A stretch of 64,000 nucleotides of DNA from Staphylococcus auricularis (GTDB lineage: Bacteria > Bacillota > Bacilli > Staphylococcales > Staphylococcaceae), in assembly GCF_001500315.1 (NCBI RefSeq), contig NZ_LLER01000010.1:124001-188000 (forward strand), read 5' to 3'. The notes under the pieces are model-generated. The model ran no database searches, was not told the DNA's origin, and saw nothing but the letters and a program-made list of their open reading frames with translations. Below are positions 15,796 through 24,380 of the stretch, one piece after another. The position numbers and the translations under genes are program-made. The stretch's first letter is position 1. The number at the start of each line of letters is the position of its first letter.

Positions 15796-16230
15796 TTAGT
15801 CGATTTGAATGTTGTGATTAGTACGTTTGTCTGCTTCGATTTTAGGAAGTGTAATGTTTAACATGCCGTTTTCGTAAGAAGCAGAAATGTTATCTTGGTC
15901 TACATCATCGAATGAGAATTGACGGCTCACGTTGCTAAAGCTACGTTCTCTATGGATGACACGGCCATTTTCATCTTCTTCTTTATTGTCTACTTCTTGT
16001 TTACCTTCGATGGTTAAAACATTATCTTCAAAGTTTAAGCTGATATTTTCTTTAGACATACCTGGTAATTCTGCTTCTACAACATATTTATCATCTAATT
16101 CAGTTATGTCTGTTTTGATAGATTGGTTACCTGGAAATTGTCCAGCAAGTTGACGTCCAAAATCTTTAAAAAAGTCGTTAGGATTAATATCGAAAAATGA
16201 ATTGTTAAAAGGTCTCATTTCAAAGCCCAT
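15796..16230 (-). CDS. Small heat-shock protein Hsp20 (second gene of pair)
   Basis: 144 residues. An N-terminal arm rich in F, D and N (N-D-F-F-K-D-F-G-R-Q) precedes an alpha-crystallin domain with V-E-A-E-L-P-G-M-x-K-E-N-I-S and the conserved N-G-M-L-N-I-T-L-P. Holdase chaperone that binds unfolding proteins during stress. AAAGGAGAG precedes the ATG. It lies 54 bases behind the other hsp20 gene in the same direction, with no terminator between, so the CtsR-controlled promoter upstream of the first gene probably serves both. Confidence 0.93.
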   Translation of the reverse strand: MGFEMRPFNNSFFDINPNDFFKDFGRQLAGQFPGNQSIKTDITELDDKYVVEAELPGMSKENISLNFEDNVLTIEGKQEVDNKEEDENGRVIHRERSFSNVSRQFSFDDVDQDNISASYENGMLNITLPKIEADKRTNHNIQID

Positions 16231-16284
16231 GATATCTCTCTCCTTTATTAATAATAGATAAGTTTATTGAGTTACATTTTATGA

Positions 16285-16662
16285 TTAGTCTATATTGATT
16301 TGTGTTTTAGTTTGTTTTTTAGGAAGTGTGACAGTTAATATACCATTGTTAAATGTTGCACTAATATCTGCTTGATCTACGTTTTTGAAAATAAATTGTC
16401 TTTTTCGTGCGACATTTTTACGTTCTTTTAATATATATTGTTCTGCTGTTTCATTAGAGATTTCTTTCGCTTCGTTTCTAATAGTTAATACATTTTCATC
16501 AAAATCGATGTTTACTTGATCTTTGTCGATACCTGGAAGTTCAGCTTCTACTTGGTATGCTTGATCTGTTTCGAATACATCAGCTTTAAACTGACGATCA
16601 GTTGTAAATAATTCGTCTAATAAATCAAATGGAAGATTGCGATTTAAAGTATTTTCAGTCAT
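16285..16662 (-). CDS. Small heat-shock protein Hsp20 (first gene of pair)
   Basis: 125 residues with a short N-terminal arm L-P-F-D-L-L-D-E-L-F and an alpha-crystallin domain: V-E-A-E-L-P-G-I-D-K-D-Q-V-N and the terminal N-G-I-L-T-V-T-L-P. AGGAGAGGTGATC precedes the ATG. It is divergent enough from its neighbour to be an old duplication or a separate subfamily; the two could form mixed oligomers. Its promoter carries a CtsR-type operator. Confidence 0.93.
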   Translation of the reverse strand: MTENTLNRNLPFDLLDELFTTDRQFKADVFETDQAYQVEAELPGIDKDQVNIDFDENVLTIRNEAKEISNETAEQYILKERKNVARKRQFIFKNVDQADISATFNNGILTVTLPKKQTKTQINID

Positions 16663-16695
16663 TGCTGATCACCTCTCCTTTAACGTTACAATTAC

Positions 16696-16725
16696 ATTAT
16701 ATAACGAAGGTCAAAGAAAGTCAAT
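16696..16725 (-). promoter_or_regulatory. hsp20 promoter with embedded CtsR operator
   Basis: On the minus strand TTGACT (16719-16724), a 17-base spacer and TATAAT (16696-16701) form a near-consensus SigA promoter. Read on the plus strand, 16709-16725 is GGTCAAAGAAAGTCAAT, matching 16 of 17 positions of the CtsR heptad-repeat operator RGTCAAANANRGTCAAA. The operator covers the -35 and spacer, so CtsR binding would block RNA polymerase. Further loose GTCAAA copies lie at 16806-16818. Confidence 0.85.
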
Positions 16726-17058
16726 ATCAAAATTTGATTATTTTTGACTTTTTGATCTGAAATACGTAAAACCTTGCTATGACAGTGTTTAAAATGGTAA
16801 AATTCGTCAAAGGTCAAATCAAATGATTGTCATTTGTAGTCTTTAATAGTCAAAGTTTAGCTTGAATAACGTCTTATTTATTACATTAACGCTGACATAG
16901 AAGTTAAACATTATAGGTAAGGTATCAGCTCACGTCTTAATCTAGCGACTATTTTGTTACAAACAATGAATTACACTTTAATAATTGGGTTTCATCCGTC
17001 ATAATAGAATGCATGTGATTAACTCAAAGTACGTAGAGCGGTAAAAGGAGAAATAGAA

Positions 17059-17418
17059 TTGAAAACATTTTTAAAAGTATTAGGTATCCTGTTTGTATCA
17101 TTAATCATAGCAGTGCTCTTTTTCTTTGGAATGCGTACGTATCAAGGGCACAAAAATTTAGAACTTGTTGATAAATATCTCGCAGAACAACATTTATCAG
17201 ATCAAGTTGAAGCTGAAGAACAAAAATACAGTGCTAAAAAAGGACTATTTTATAAAGAGATTAAATTTAAAGACGATCCAGATAAAACCTATGTTGTTCA
17301 ACCTGTAGCAACGTACGAAGGTATTGTTGTCCAAGGCTTTGACGATGAAACAAATAAAAATGTCAAAAAAGCCAAACATAATAAATTCGATCCAGACTAT
17401 AAACCAAAAGATGATTAA
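17059..17418 (+). CDS. Small membrane-anchored protein (DUF3139-like)
   Basis: 119 residues from a TTG start with AAAAGGAG eight bases upstream. One N-terminal membrane segment (residues about 5-25) is followed by a charged extracytoplasmic domain with K-Y-L-A-E-Q-H and a late Y-x-V-Q-P-V-A-T-Y-E-G. This layout and size resemble the staphylococcal DUF3139 family of unknown function. No cysteine after the membrane segment, so not a lipoprotein. Ends in a terminator shared with the opposite gene. Confidence 0.65.
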   Translation: MKTFLKVLGILFVSLIIAVLFFFGMRTYQGHKNLELVDKYLAEQHLSDQVEAEEQKYSAKKGLFYKEIKFKDDPDKTYVVQPVATYEGIVVQGFDDETNKNVKKAKHNKFDPDYKPKDD

Positions 17419-17423
17419 GAAAT

Positions 17424-17472
17424 AGCCTCTCCCTTAAACCTATGATGAAATAGGAAAGGGAGAGGCTTTTTA
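17424..17472. terminator. Bidirectional terminator
   Basis: AGCCTCTCCCTT / AAGGGAGAGGCT, a 20-base loop with inner pairing, and a TTTTTATT tail rightwards. Confidence 0.85.
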
Positions 17473-17493
17473 TTCACATACTATTTTTATCGA

Positions 17494-17841
17494 TTAATGA
17501 GAGTCATGACCATGCATGTCATGAATTTTTATCATGAGACCATGAGGCACGTCATCGTGTTCAACGACTTCCATTTTCTTAAATTCAGAATCGTTTTCTG
17601 TTTTCACTAATTTTACGAAATCACCTTGTTTCGGTGAGAAATCATCTTCTGTCGGTAATTTCACATTTTCTTCGATTTCGTGACTTTCTTCGCTGATCAC
17701 TTTATCAGCGGTTGTACTGTTTTTCATATATCCATAATAGGTTTCTTGTCTTCCACCTGTAATCATCATAATGACAAGTACAATCGAAACAATGAGCATG
17801 ACTCCGATGAGTACTGCTGCTAGTCCTTTACCTTTTTTCAT
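17494..17841 (-). CDS. Small membrane-anchored protein (DUF4889-like)
   Basis: 115 residues from the ATG at 17839-17841, which has AAAAAGGAGC upstream; longer in-frame starts have no such site. One N-terminal membrane segment, then an extracytoplasmic domain with Y-Y-G-Y-M-K-N-S-T-T-A-D-K-V-I and a C-terminal H-D-D-V-P-H-G-L-M-I-K-I-H. The tail H-D-M-H-G-H-D-S-H is rich in histidine and might bind metal. I recall a staphylococcal DUF4889 family with this layout; function unknown. Confidence 0.65.
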   Translation of the reverse strand: MKKGKGLAAVLIGVMLIVSIVLVIMMITGGRQETYYGYMKNSTTADKVISEESHEIEENVKLPTEDDFSPKQGDFVKLVKTENDSEFKKMEVVEHDDVPHGLMIKIHDMHGHDSH

Positions 17842-17973
17842 TTTAGATAGCTCCTTTTTGTATACTATCTCGTTTATAAATGATTTTTCCTCAGAAAGCA
17901 ATGAAAATCTGTCTAATGATCCTAACAAATACATATATGTGACAACTTATTGACGCTGTAAATTTAACTCAAA

Positions 17974-20067
17974 CTACGATTCAATCGCACTGACCCGTAC
18001 ATATTTAAGTGCAGCTTGCTCTAGGACGATATCAAACGAAAGTTGATTTTGTGGCACGACAGTCACTTCCGCTTTCGGTCGATTGGCTTGTTTTAAATAC
18101 GTTAATATTTCCTTTTCAATTGCGTGAAGATTTAAATGGTCGGGTAGGGTGTGTTCGATTGTGCCATATGATGCATTCAGTGTTTGGATGAACAGCATCA
18201 GACTGTGGTCACTCGCTGGATAAATTTTAAAACGATGTAATTGATTCGGTTTTAAATGCTTTTCATCGTCGTTAAACAGTAATAAATGATACATATGATT
18301 CTCGTAGGCAATCATATACTGCTTGTGCACTGCAATCGGCTTATCATAAAAGGGGCGCAATAAACTATAGACATGTCTCAGCGGATGATATAAACCATAG
18401 TGATTGACCAATGCAACGTCTTCCGCATGATGTGAATAGAGTGCATAGCCAAGATTAATGTCTGACATAATAAATTGTAAGAATGGGCGCATCATTGTGG
18501 GTAACGCATTCTTTTGCCCTGACTTATGATCATTTAAGTCTTGTTGTGTCATATCGATGTAGGCAATGCGGGCGGGTGATAATTTCAAAGATGAAATCAA
18601 CGTGCTTATTTTATCAAAAGCAATTTGAGATGAGGTTGATTCTATAGAAAGTTGGTGTAAAAAAGGGCTATCGATAAAATAGTAGTCCATTTTTAAGCGG
18701 TTTAATATCAAACGTGCTTGAGCCATGTTTGATGTTTGGGACAGGATGCCATTTAACGTTACATCAAATTCAATCGCAGGGTATTTTTGTTTCAGCTTAG
18801 TATAAGATAGATGGATGTCCTTTTGTGTCATGTGTTCCGTATCGAAGAGTAACATAAATTTTACTTTAGTTTTGCGAGTTAAGTAACTCGGTTTATATTT
18901 TAGAAATTGGACGATTAAGTTTTCAATCAGTTCAAAATCTTCGACTGAGTGGATGGTGATCGTCAGGCCGAATTGTTTGTTGAATAACTGATCAATCGCA
19001 TCATTAATCATGACAAAGTGAATACTATCTTGGGTTAATCCTTCCGTATGATGAATTAACAGGTAAGGGTTGGGCAACATCGATGTTTCGATTGTTTCTA
19101 ACGCATTGATATTTTGTTGATAGAGTGAAATGAAGTTATTTAATGTGATAAATGTCTTAGTAGTAGGTATGCGTTCAGCTAATGTTTGTGTGGTTAATTC
19201 TATATTGATGTGTTGATAATGGATTGGGTTACTGTAAGATTTAGACTGAATTAACTCCAGATAAGGTGTGATATCTTTATTGCGTAATTCGATATGGTAT
19301 TTAAGTCGTCCTTCATACTGTGCTCGATAAGCGGTAGGCGTTAAGCCAACATATGATTTAAAGTGCTTTAAAAAGCTTGCATTACTGGAAAAACCAGAGC
19401 ATTCAGCTACCGTGTGGACAGCTTGGTGCTGCTGAATGAGTAAAGGGATCGATGCAGCAATTTTCAAGCTTGATAGGTATTGTTTAAAATTCATGCCGAT
19501 ATGGTTCTTGAATAATATCGAGATATAAGATGAAGAAATATAAAAATGTTGGGCGACTTCAGTTGATGTAATCTTTTGATGGTGGTGTGCTGAAATATAA
19601 TCTGTGATGCGTGTTAAGACATCACCCTCTGATTGATAAGTGGCGACATAGTTAGAATTTTGACTAATAAATGCTTCTTCAAACAGTAACAGGACGATAT
19701 CTTTAAATAATGTATCATTGTTTTGACTGGTGGATTTTTTGTTTTGGATGAGCGTTAATATCGTATCTTGTAAATAATCGACGGAATGTATAAGAGAAGC
19801 ATCAAAATAGCCCTCAAAGATATCAGGATGTGTCTTGTACAAAGTCGATAATGTGATATTAAGCTCGATGACATGTGTCCCTTGGTGGATTTGATACATA
19901 TCACTGTGATTAATGATGACCATTTCGTTAGAGAGTGCGTGATGTTTGCCGTTGATCGAAAGGTCTAACGAAAGATCTAAACTAAATAATAATTTGATAT
20001 GTCCGATACATCGTTTCGTATGCGTTTGTAAATGATCATGAATTTGTATATTATCTATTAATTTCAT
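17974..20067 (-). CDS. Large AraC-family transcriptional regulator (Rsp/Rbf type)
   Basis: 697 residues. An N-terminal cupin-like segment is followed, at about residues 150-255, by a double helix-turn-helix: I-T-S-T-E-V-A-Q-H-F-Y-I-S-S-S-Y-I-S and G-F-S-S-N-A-S-F-L-K-H-F-K-S-Y-V-G-L-T-P. The remaining 430 residues have the mixed alpha/beta character of a glycosidase-like C-terminal domain. This length and central DNA-binding position are typical of staphylococcal Rsp and Rbf, which control surface proteins, toxins and biofilm; which of the two it matches is not decided. It is followed by a long gene-free stretch upstream of its start. Confidence 0.82.
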   Translation of the reverse strand: MKLIDNIQIHDHLQTHTKRCIGHIKLLFSLDLSLDLSINGKHHALSNEMVIINHSDMYQIHQGTHVIELNITLSTLYKTHPDIFEGYFDASLIHSVDYLQDTILTLIQNKKSTSQNNDTLFKDIVLLLFEEAFISQNSNYVATYQSEGDVLTRITDYISAHHHQKITSTEVAQHFYISSSYISILFKNHIGMNFKQYLSSLKIAASIPLLIQQHQAVHTVAECSGFSSNASFLKHFKSYVGLTPTAYRAQYEGRLKYHIELRNKDITPYLELIQSKSYSNPIHYQHINIELTTQTLAERIPTTKTFITLNNFISLYQQNINALETIETSMLPNPYLLIHHTEGLTQDSIHFVMINDAIDQLFNKQFGLTITIHSVEDFELIENLIVQFLKYKPSYLTRKTKVKFMLLFDTEHMTQKDIHLSYTKLKQKYPAIEFDVTLNGILSQTSNMAQARLILNRLKMDYYFIDSPFLHQLSIESTSSQIAFDKISTLISSLKLSPARIAYIDMTQQDLNDHKSGQKNALPTMMRPFLQFIMSDINLGYALYSHHAEDVALVNHYGLYHPLRHVYSLLRPFYDKPIAVHKQYMIAYENHMYHLLLFNDDEKHLKPNQLHRFKIYPASDHSLMLFIQTLNASYGTIEHTLPDHLNLHAIEKEILTYLKQANRPKAEVTVVPQNQLSFDIVLEQAALKYVRVSAIES

Positions 20068-20971
20068 TGTTACGGTAAATCCTCAATTGCATTGTAAATA
20101 TATTGTTAAGATTAGATAGTATTATACAACAAATTTTGAAGAATTATAATGCCTAAAATATTAAAATTAAAATTATGAAAAAAGGGAAACCGAGAGTAAT
20201 TTAATATTGTACACTATTAAGTGAGCATAAATTATAATTTTTGGAGACATATCGTAAAAATTGCGTACTGTGCAAAATGTGAAATTTGGCAATAATATAG
20301 GTAGATTTTGATGATACTCAGCGTAAGTGTTTAGGCCGTATATAATTGTTTGAGTGAAGTAGATTTTTAATTCAGTGAGTAACGTTAAAATCTATAGAAT
20401 CGTGTTGAAGATGAATATAAGACAGCTCTTTTATATATGGCTACAACACTGTTTAGTATATTGAATTGATGCATATCCCCTGAGCGAATCAAAATGATTG
20501 ATAATCAACGCTCATCTCCAATGTCTTAAAACCCGTCAAACTCATCAAAGCTATGGTATACGTAGATAGAAAGTCACCACGTATGGGCATAAAAGTATGT
20601 GCAGCTACTCATAAAGCAAAGGCACATACATTTAAAATGAGGTTGTCTTTTAAAACATTGTGAAATCCACGCCAATCCAAGCCATTCTTCCACAGAGCAA
20701 CTGTTTTAACAACCATCATACCCATTTATTTATGGAGATAGTGGTTAGGCTATAAACAACCAAGAAATGTATACTCCTATAATTAAAGATACGTTAGCCA
20801 TGCGCAATTCAAGTTATACTAAAGGTGGTCACGTAGCATAACCTAAACACTTACAATTTAATTGAATATATTCGGAAATGATTGATGAACAAATACGCGC
20901 TAATCTAAATCATAACGTGAACTTTGTTTGACGTGCATGAATTCACTATTGCGTTCTTGAGTGGAACCGGT
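20068..20971. other. Gene-free stretch upstream of the AraC regulator and scrA
   Basis: About 900 bases with no frame that looks coding. The AraC promoter should lie in the first 150 bases. A hairpin TGAGCG / CGCTCA spans 20481-20513. Short open frames (for example about 36 codons around 20551-20661) have no ribosome binding site and no recognisable motif, so they may be debris of a lost gene. This is the longest non-coding run in the window. Confidence 0.55.
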
Positions 20972-21010
20972 TACAATTATGTTAAAGTATTTTGGAACCG
21001 GTTCTATAGT
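20972..21010 (+). promoter_or_regulatory. scrA promoter with two LacI-type operators
   Basis: TGGAACCGGTTAC at 20972-20984 and TTGGAACCGGTTCTA at 20992-21006 share the palindrome GGAACCGGTT. The promoter reads TTACAA (20981-20986), 18 bases, TATAGT (21005-21010), so one operator overlaps the -35 and the other fills the spacer. Palindromes with a central CG are typical of LacI/GalR repressors; ScrR, the sucrose repressor, is the likely ligand. No scrR gene lies in this window. Confidence 0.75.
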
Positions 21011-21027
21011 ATAGAGGAGGCAACCCG

Positions 21028-22469
21028 ATGAACTATAAGAAGTCAGCAGAAGAGATACTACAAGCCATTGGTGGTAAGGAAAATATCCACTCTATGACGC
21101 ATTGTGCAACACGACTTAGACTCGTGTTAAATGATGAAAGTCAGGTGGATGAAGCGGCATTATCCGAGATGGAAGTCGTAAAGGGCACATTTTCTACAGG
21201 TGGCCAATACCAAATCATCATTGGCTCAGGGACAGTAAACAAAGTATATAATGAGCTTGAAAAGGTAGGAGGTAAAGCAGATACGTCACACGAATCCGAA
21301 GAAGAACCACAACGCAAACAACACATGAACCCGATACAACGTTTTGTGAAATTACTTTCTGATATCTTCGTTCCTATCATCCCAGCGATCGTAGCTGGCG
21401 GTTTATTAATGGGATTGAATAATATCTTAACGGCACCGGGTTTATTTTACGATAAACAATCTTTAATTGAAGTCCATGATCAATTTGCGGGCTTAGCTGG
21501 CATGATTAATACCTTTGCGAACGCGCCGTTCACACTCTTACCGATACTCATCGGTTTTAGTGCAGCCAAACGCTTTGGTGGTAATGCATTCTTAGGTGCG
21601 GCACTCGGTATGATTCTCGTACATCCTGATTTGATGAACGCATATGAATATCCAAAAGCACTCGAAGCTGGTAAGGCTATACCACATTGGAATTTATTTG
21701 GATTGAAGATCAACCAAGTCGGTTATCAAGGTCAAGTCTTACCGATGCTCGTTGCTGCATACATTTTAGCTAAAATAGAACGTGGTTTACGTAAAATCAC
21801 GCCGACAGTTTTAGATAATCTCTTAACGCCGTTATTGTCTATTTTTGTCACAGCGTTCTTAACGTTCCTATTTGTTGGACCGATCACAAGAACAATCGGT
21901 TACTGGATTTCAGATGGTCTAACTTGGTTATATGATATCGGTGGTGCCATCGGTGGTTTAATCTTTGGCTTACTTTATGCACCGATCGTAATCACAGGTA
22001 TGCATCACAGTTTCATTGCGATTGAGACGCAATTAATTGCCGACAGTAGTTCAACGGGCGGTTCATTTATCTTCCCAATTGCGACGATGTCTAACGTGGC
22101 ACAAGGGGCAGCTGCACTTGCCGCATTCTTTATAGTGAAAGAAAATAAAAACTCAAAGGGGTTGCTTCAGCTGCAGGTATCTCAGCACTCCTTGGTATCA
22201 CTGAACCAGCTATGTTCGGGGTTAACTTGAAACTACGCTATCCATTTATCGGAGCGATTATCGGTTCAGGTATTGGAGCAGCTTACATTTCATTCTTTAA
22301 AGTGAAAGCCATTGCCTTAGGTACAGCAGGTATCCCAGGATTTATTTCTATCAGCGCAACGAATGGCGGTTGGTTACATTATGGAATTGGAATGGTTATC
22401 GCATTTGTGATCGCCTTTATCGTAACTTACGCCTTGTCATATCGTTCTACTTATAAAAATGAAGCATAA
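21028..22469 (+). pseudogene. scrA: Sucrose-type PTS EIIBC, split by a one-base frameshift
   Basis: The gene starts with an EIIB domain (phosphorylated cysteine in M-T-H-C-A-T-R-L-R, about residue 26) followed by an EIIC domain. Reading stops early after residue 400, but the family sequence continues one frame over: from about 22154 the other frame gives K-G-V-A-S-A-A-G-I-S-A-L-L-G-I-T-E-P-A-M-F-G to the end. Adding one base within 22147-22161 (an A5 run, or the G4 run behind it) restores 480 residues, the usual ScrA length. As it stands the transporter loses about 100 C-terminal residues. A base-calling error in a homopolymer is as likely as a real mutation. AGGAGG precedes the ATG. Confidence 0.88.
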
Positions 22470-22484
22470 AAAATCATATAAATG

Positions 22485-22541
22485 AAAGAGACACACTGTT
22501 GTTAAGTGAGTGAGAACTCATAAACAGTGTGTCTCTTTTTT
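22485..22541. terminator. Terminator between scrA and corA
   Basis: AAAGAGACACACTGTT pairs with AACAGTGTGTCTCTTT around a 22-base loop, followed by TTT. Serves converging transcripts. Confidence 0.88.
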
Positions 22542-22596
22542 GAATTAGTATTAGTGTGTGTTATCGAATGAGTTATCGATCATGTGTGTTCGAGAT

Positions 22597-23541
22597 TCAA
22601 AATTTCTTTTTACGCCAGAGCACTAATCCGACTGCTGAAATCAATGTGACGGAAATGGCGATGATGATTACCCAGGAAATATAACTGTGGTCATCTATCG
22701 GTAATGGGACGTTCATACCGAAAAAGCTAAAGACGAGTGTCGGTAGGGTGAGCAATACGGTAAATAACGTCAGTGTTTTCATCGTATTGTTCATCTCATT
22801 AGATAATAATGAAGCATACGAAGAAGTGATACTTTCTAAGATGTTGGTATACAGTTCTGTCGTTTCTATTGCTTGGTTGTTTTCGATAATGAGATCTTCA
22901 ATGAGCTCTTCATCTTCATCAAACCGCTTGATGGAAGGCAAACGGAATAGTTTCTTTATGACGTTATCATTACCCTTCAGAGCATCTAAGAAATACACCA
23001 AACTTTTTTCAACTTCCATCAGATTATAGAGTTGTTTATTGGTAATATTGTTTTTTAACGAACGTTCGATACGTAAGCGCGTTCTATTTAATAAACGCAA
23101 ATTTCGATTAAAGTGATTGGCAATTGTAAGTAAAATCGTTAACGCGAACTGACTGCGATAGTTCAAGTTAATATTTTGTCGTGCGTAAAATTCTAGAAAG
23201 TCATTTTCTTCACTACATACGGTCATGATTTTTTTATTACCGATGATGATACCCAATGGAATCGTAATAAACGATAATACCTTTTGATTGGTTTGATTGA
23301 CGATTGGTAAGTCGATAATGATAAGAGAATAACCTGTGTCATCATCAAATTCGATACGGGCGCTTTCTTCAGTGTCTAATGGATCGCGTAGAAAATCTTC
23401 TGGAATATCGTATAGACCTATTAATGTTTCAATTTCTTCTCGTTCAGGATCCACAATATTGAGCCAAGCGACGTCTTGATCGAGTCTCGTTTCCTTAATC
23501 TCAAGTGAATTTTCATGTTTGTAAGCAGTTATCATCCTCAT
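22597..23541 (-). CDS. CorA family magnesium/divalent cation channel
   Basis: 314 residues. A soluble N-terminal domain and long stalk helix lead into two C-terminal membrane segments, with the pore signature F-F-G-M-N-V-P (family G-M-N) between them and a basic C-terminal tail L-W-R-K-K-K-F. CorA pentamers admit Mg(II), some members Co(II) or Zn(II). AAAGG lies five bases before the first ATG; a second ATG follows two codons later. Monocistronic, converging with scrA. Confidence 0.92.
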   Translation of the reverse strand: MRMITAYKHENSLEIKETRLDQDVAWLNIVDPEREEIETLIGLYDIPEDFLRDPLDTEESARIEFDDDTGYSLIIIDLPIVNQTNQKVLSFITIPLGIIIGNKKIMTVCSEENDFLEFYARQNINLNYRSQFALTILLTIANHFNRNLRLLNRTRLRIERSLKNNITNKQLYNLMEVEKSLVYFLDALKGNDNVIKKLFRLPSIKRFDEDEELIEDLIIENNQAIETTELYTNILESITSSYASLLSNEMNNTMKTLTLFTVLLTLPTLVFSFFGMNVPLPIDDHSYISWVIIIAISVTLISAVGLVLWRKKKF

Positions 23542-23599
23542 CGCTACCTTTCTCAGAAATCTTTCTTATCTTACCTGAAACCCTCAATGATGACAATAA

Positions 23600-24223
23600 C
23601 TATTTAATCGTGCTATTTAAATGTTCATTGGCAACAAGACGTAATAGACCATGGAATATAATTTTAAAGAGATAGGTGGTAATGACATCGATATTTTCTC
23701 TGTTAGGGTCATTCACCCAATGCTTAATAAATGAAATCATCGCGCCGGAAACATAACTGTGAAAGTAATCCACCGGTATATTCGAAATATGTTGATTAAA
23801 GGCGACGTGTCTTGACATATTATCATAGAGTAGTTGACTGACTTTCTCTTCAATTTGTGTTTTACGGTCTAAGTTCATAATGACACTGTAAAACGCGAGA
23901 TTATCTTGTATATGAAGCAACACGCTTCTTAGAATGTGCTTTGTAAAATCTTTGGCAAAGGTTTCAATGTCCGTATCTTTAGAAAGCTTTTCGAAATAAC
24001 CGTAATCCAATCTCTCAGATAGAGATTGAATATATTCATCCTCTATGCGTTCAAGTAGAATATATTTATCGTCATAGTGTAGATAGAAAGTGCCACGATT
24101 AATATCTGCAGTTTCTGCGATGTCTTGAACTGTGATCTTATCGAGGTCTTTTTCTTTTAATAATGTAACAAATGCATCTTTAATTGCATTTTTTGTTTTG
24201 CGTATTCTGCGATCTTCAGCCAT
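23600..24223 (-). CDS. TetR/AcrR family transcriptional regulator
   Basis: 207 residues from the second of two adjacent ATGs, which gives better spacing to AAGGAG. The N-terminal helix-turn-helix (I-T-V-Q-D-I-A-E-T-A-D-I-N-R-G-T-F-Y-L-H-Y) is typical TetR. The C-terminal ligand domain resembles the TetR_C_8-type domain of regulators paired with YhgE/Pip proteins. It is divergent from such a gene, so it most likely represses it and itself. Confidence 0.9.
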   Translation of the reverse strand: MAEDRRIRKTKNAIKDAFVTLLKEKDLDKITVQDIAETADINRGTFYLHYDDKYILLERIEDEYIQSLSERLDYGYFEKLSKDTDIETFAKDFTKHILRSVLLHIQDNLAFYSVIMNLDRKTQIEEKVSQLLYDNMSRHVAFNQHISNIPVDYFHSYVSGAMISFIKHWVNDPNRENIDVITTYLFKIIFHGLLRLVANEHLNSTIK

Positions 24224-24293
24224 CATTTTTCTCCTTTTCTAAACAAATATATTGAATCCGTTGATTAGCGGACAAAATGCTAAAAATTTGTCA

Positions 24294-24344
24294 TTGAGAT
24301 TTATTTCTTAACGCTATTATAATAGACGATGCACTGATTAATCA
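24294..24344 (+). promoter_or_regulatory. Promoter and palindrome upstream of the YhgE/Pip gene
   Basis: TTGAGA (24294-24299), 18 bases, TATAAT (24318-24323). Just downstream lies the perfect palindrome TGATTAATCA (24335-24344), near the expected transcription start; another loose inverted repeat GACAAA / TTTGTC lies upstream at about 24271-24292. Either could be the TetR operator. Confidence 0.5.
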
Positions 24345-24380
24345 ACACAATGTCCAAAAACAGAAAAAGGAGATGTAAGC

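Noticed and set aside
16741..16760. Second CtsR box on the minus strand
   Set aside because: GATCAAA and GTCAAA overlap with the wrong gap compared with the three-base spacing needed.
20551..20661. Open frame of about 36 codons in the gene-free stretch
   Set aside because: No ribosome binding site, no recognisable motif and no supporting context; kept only as possible debris.
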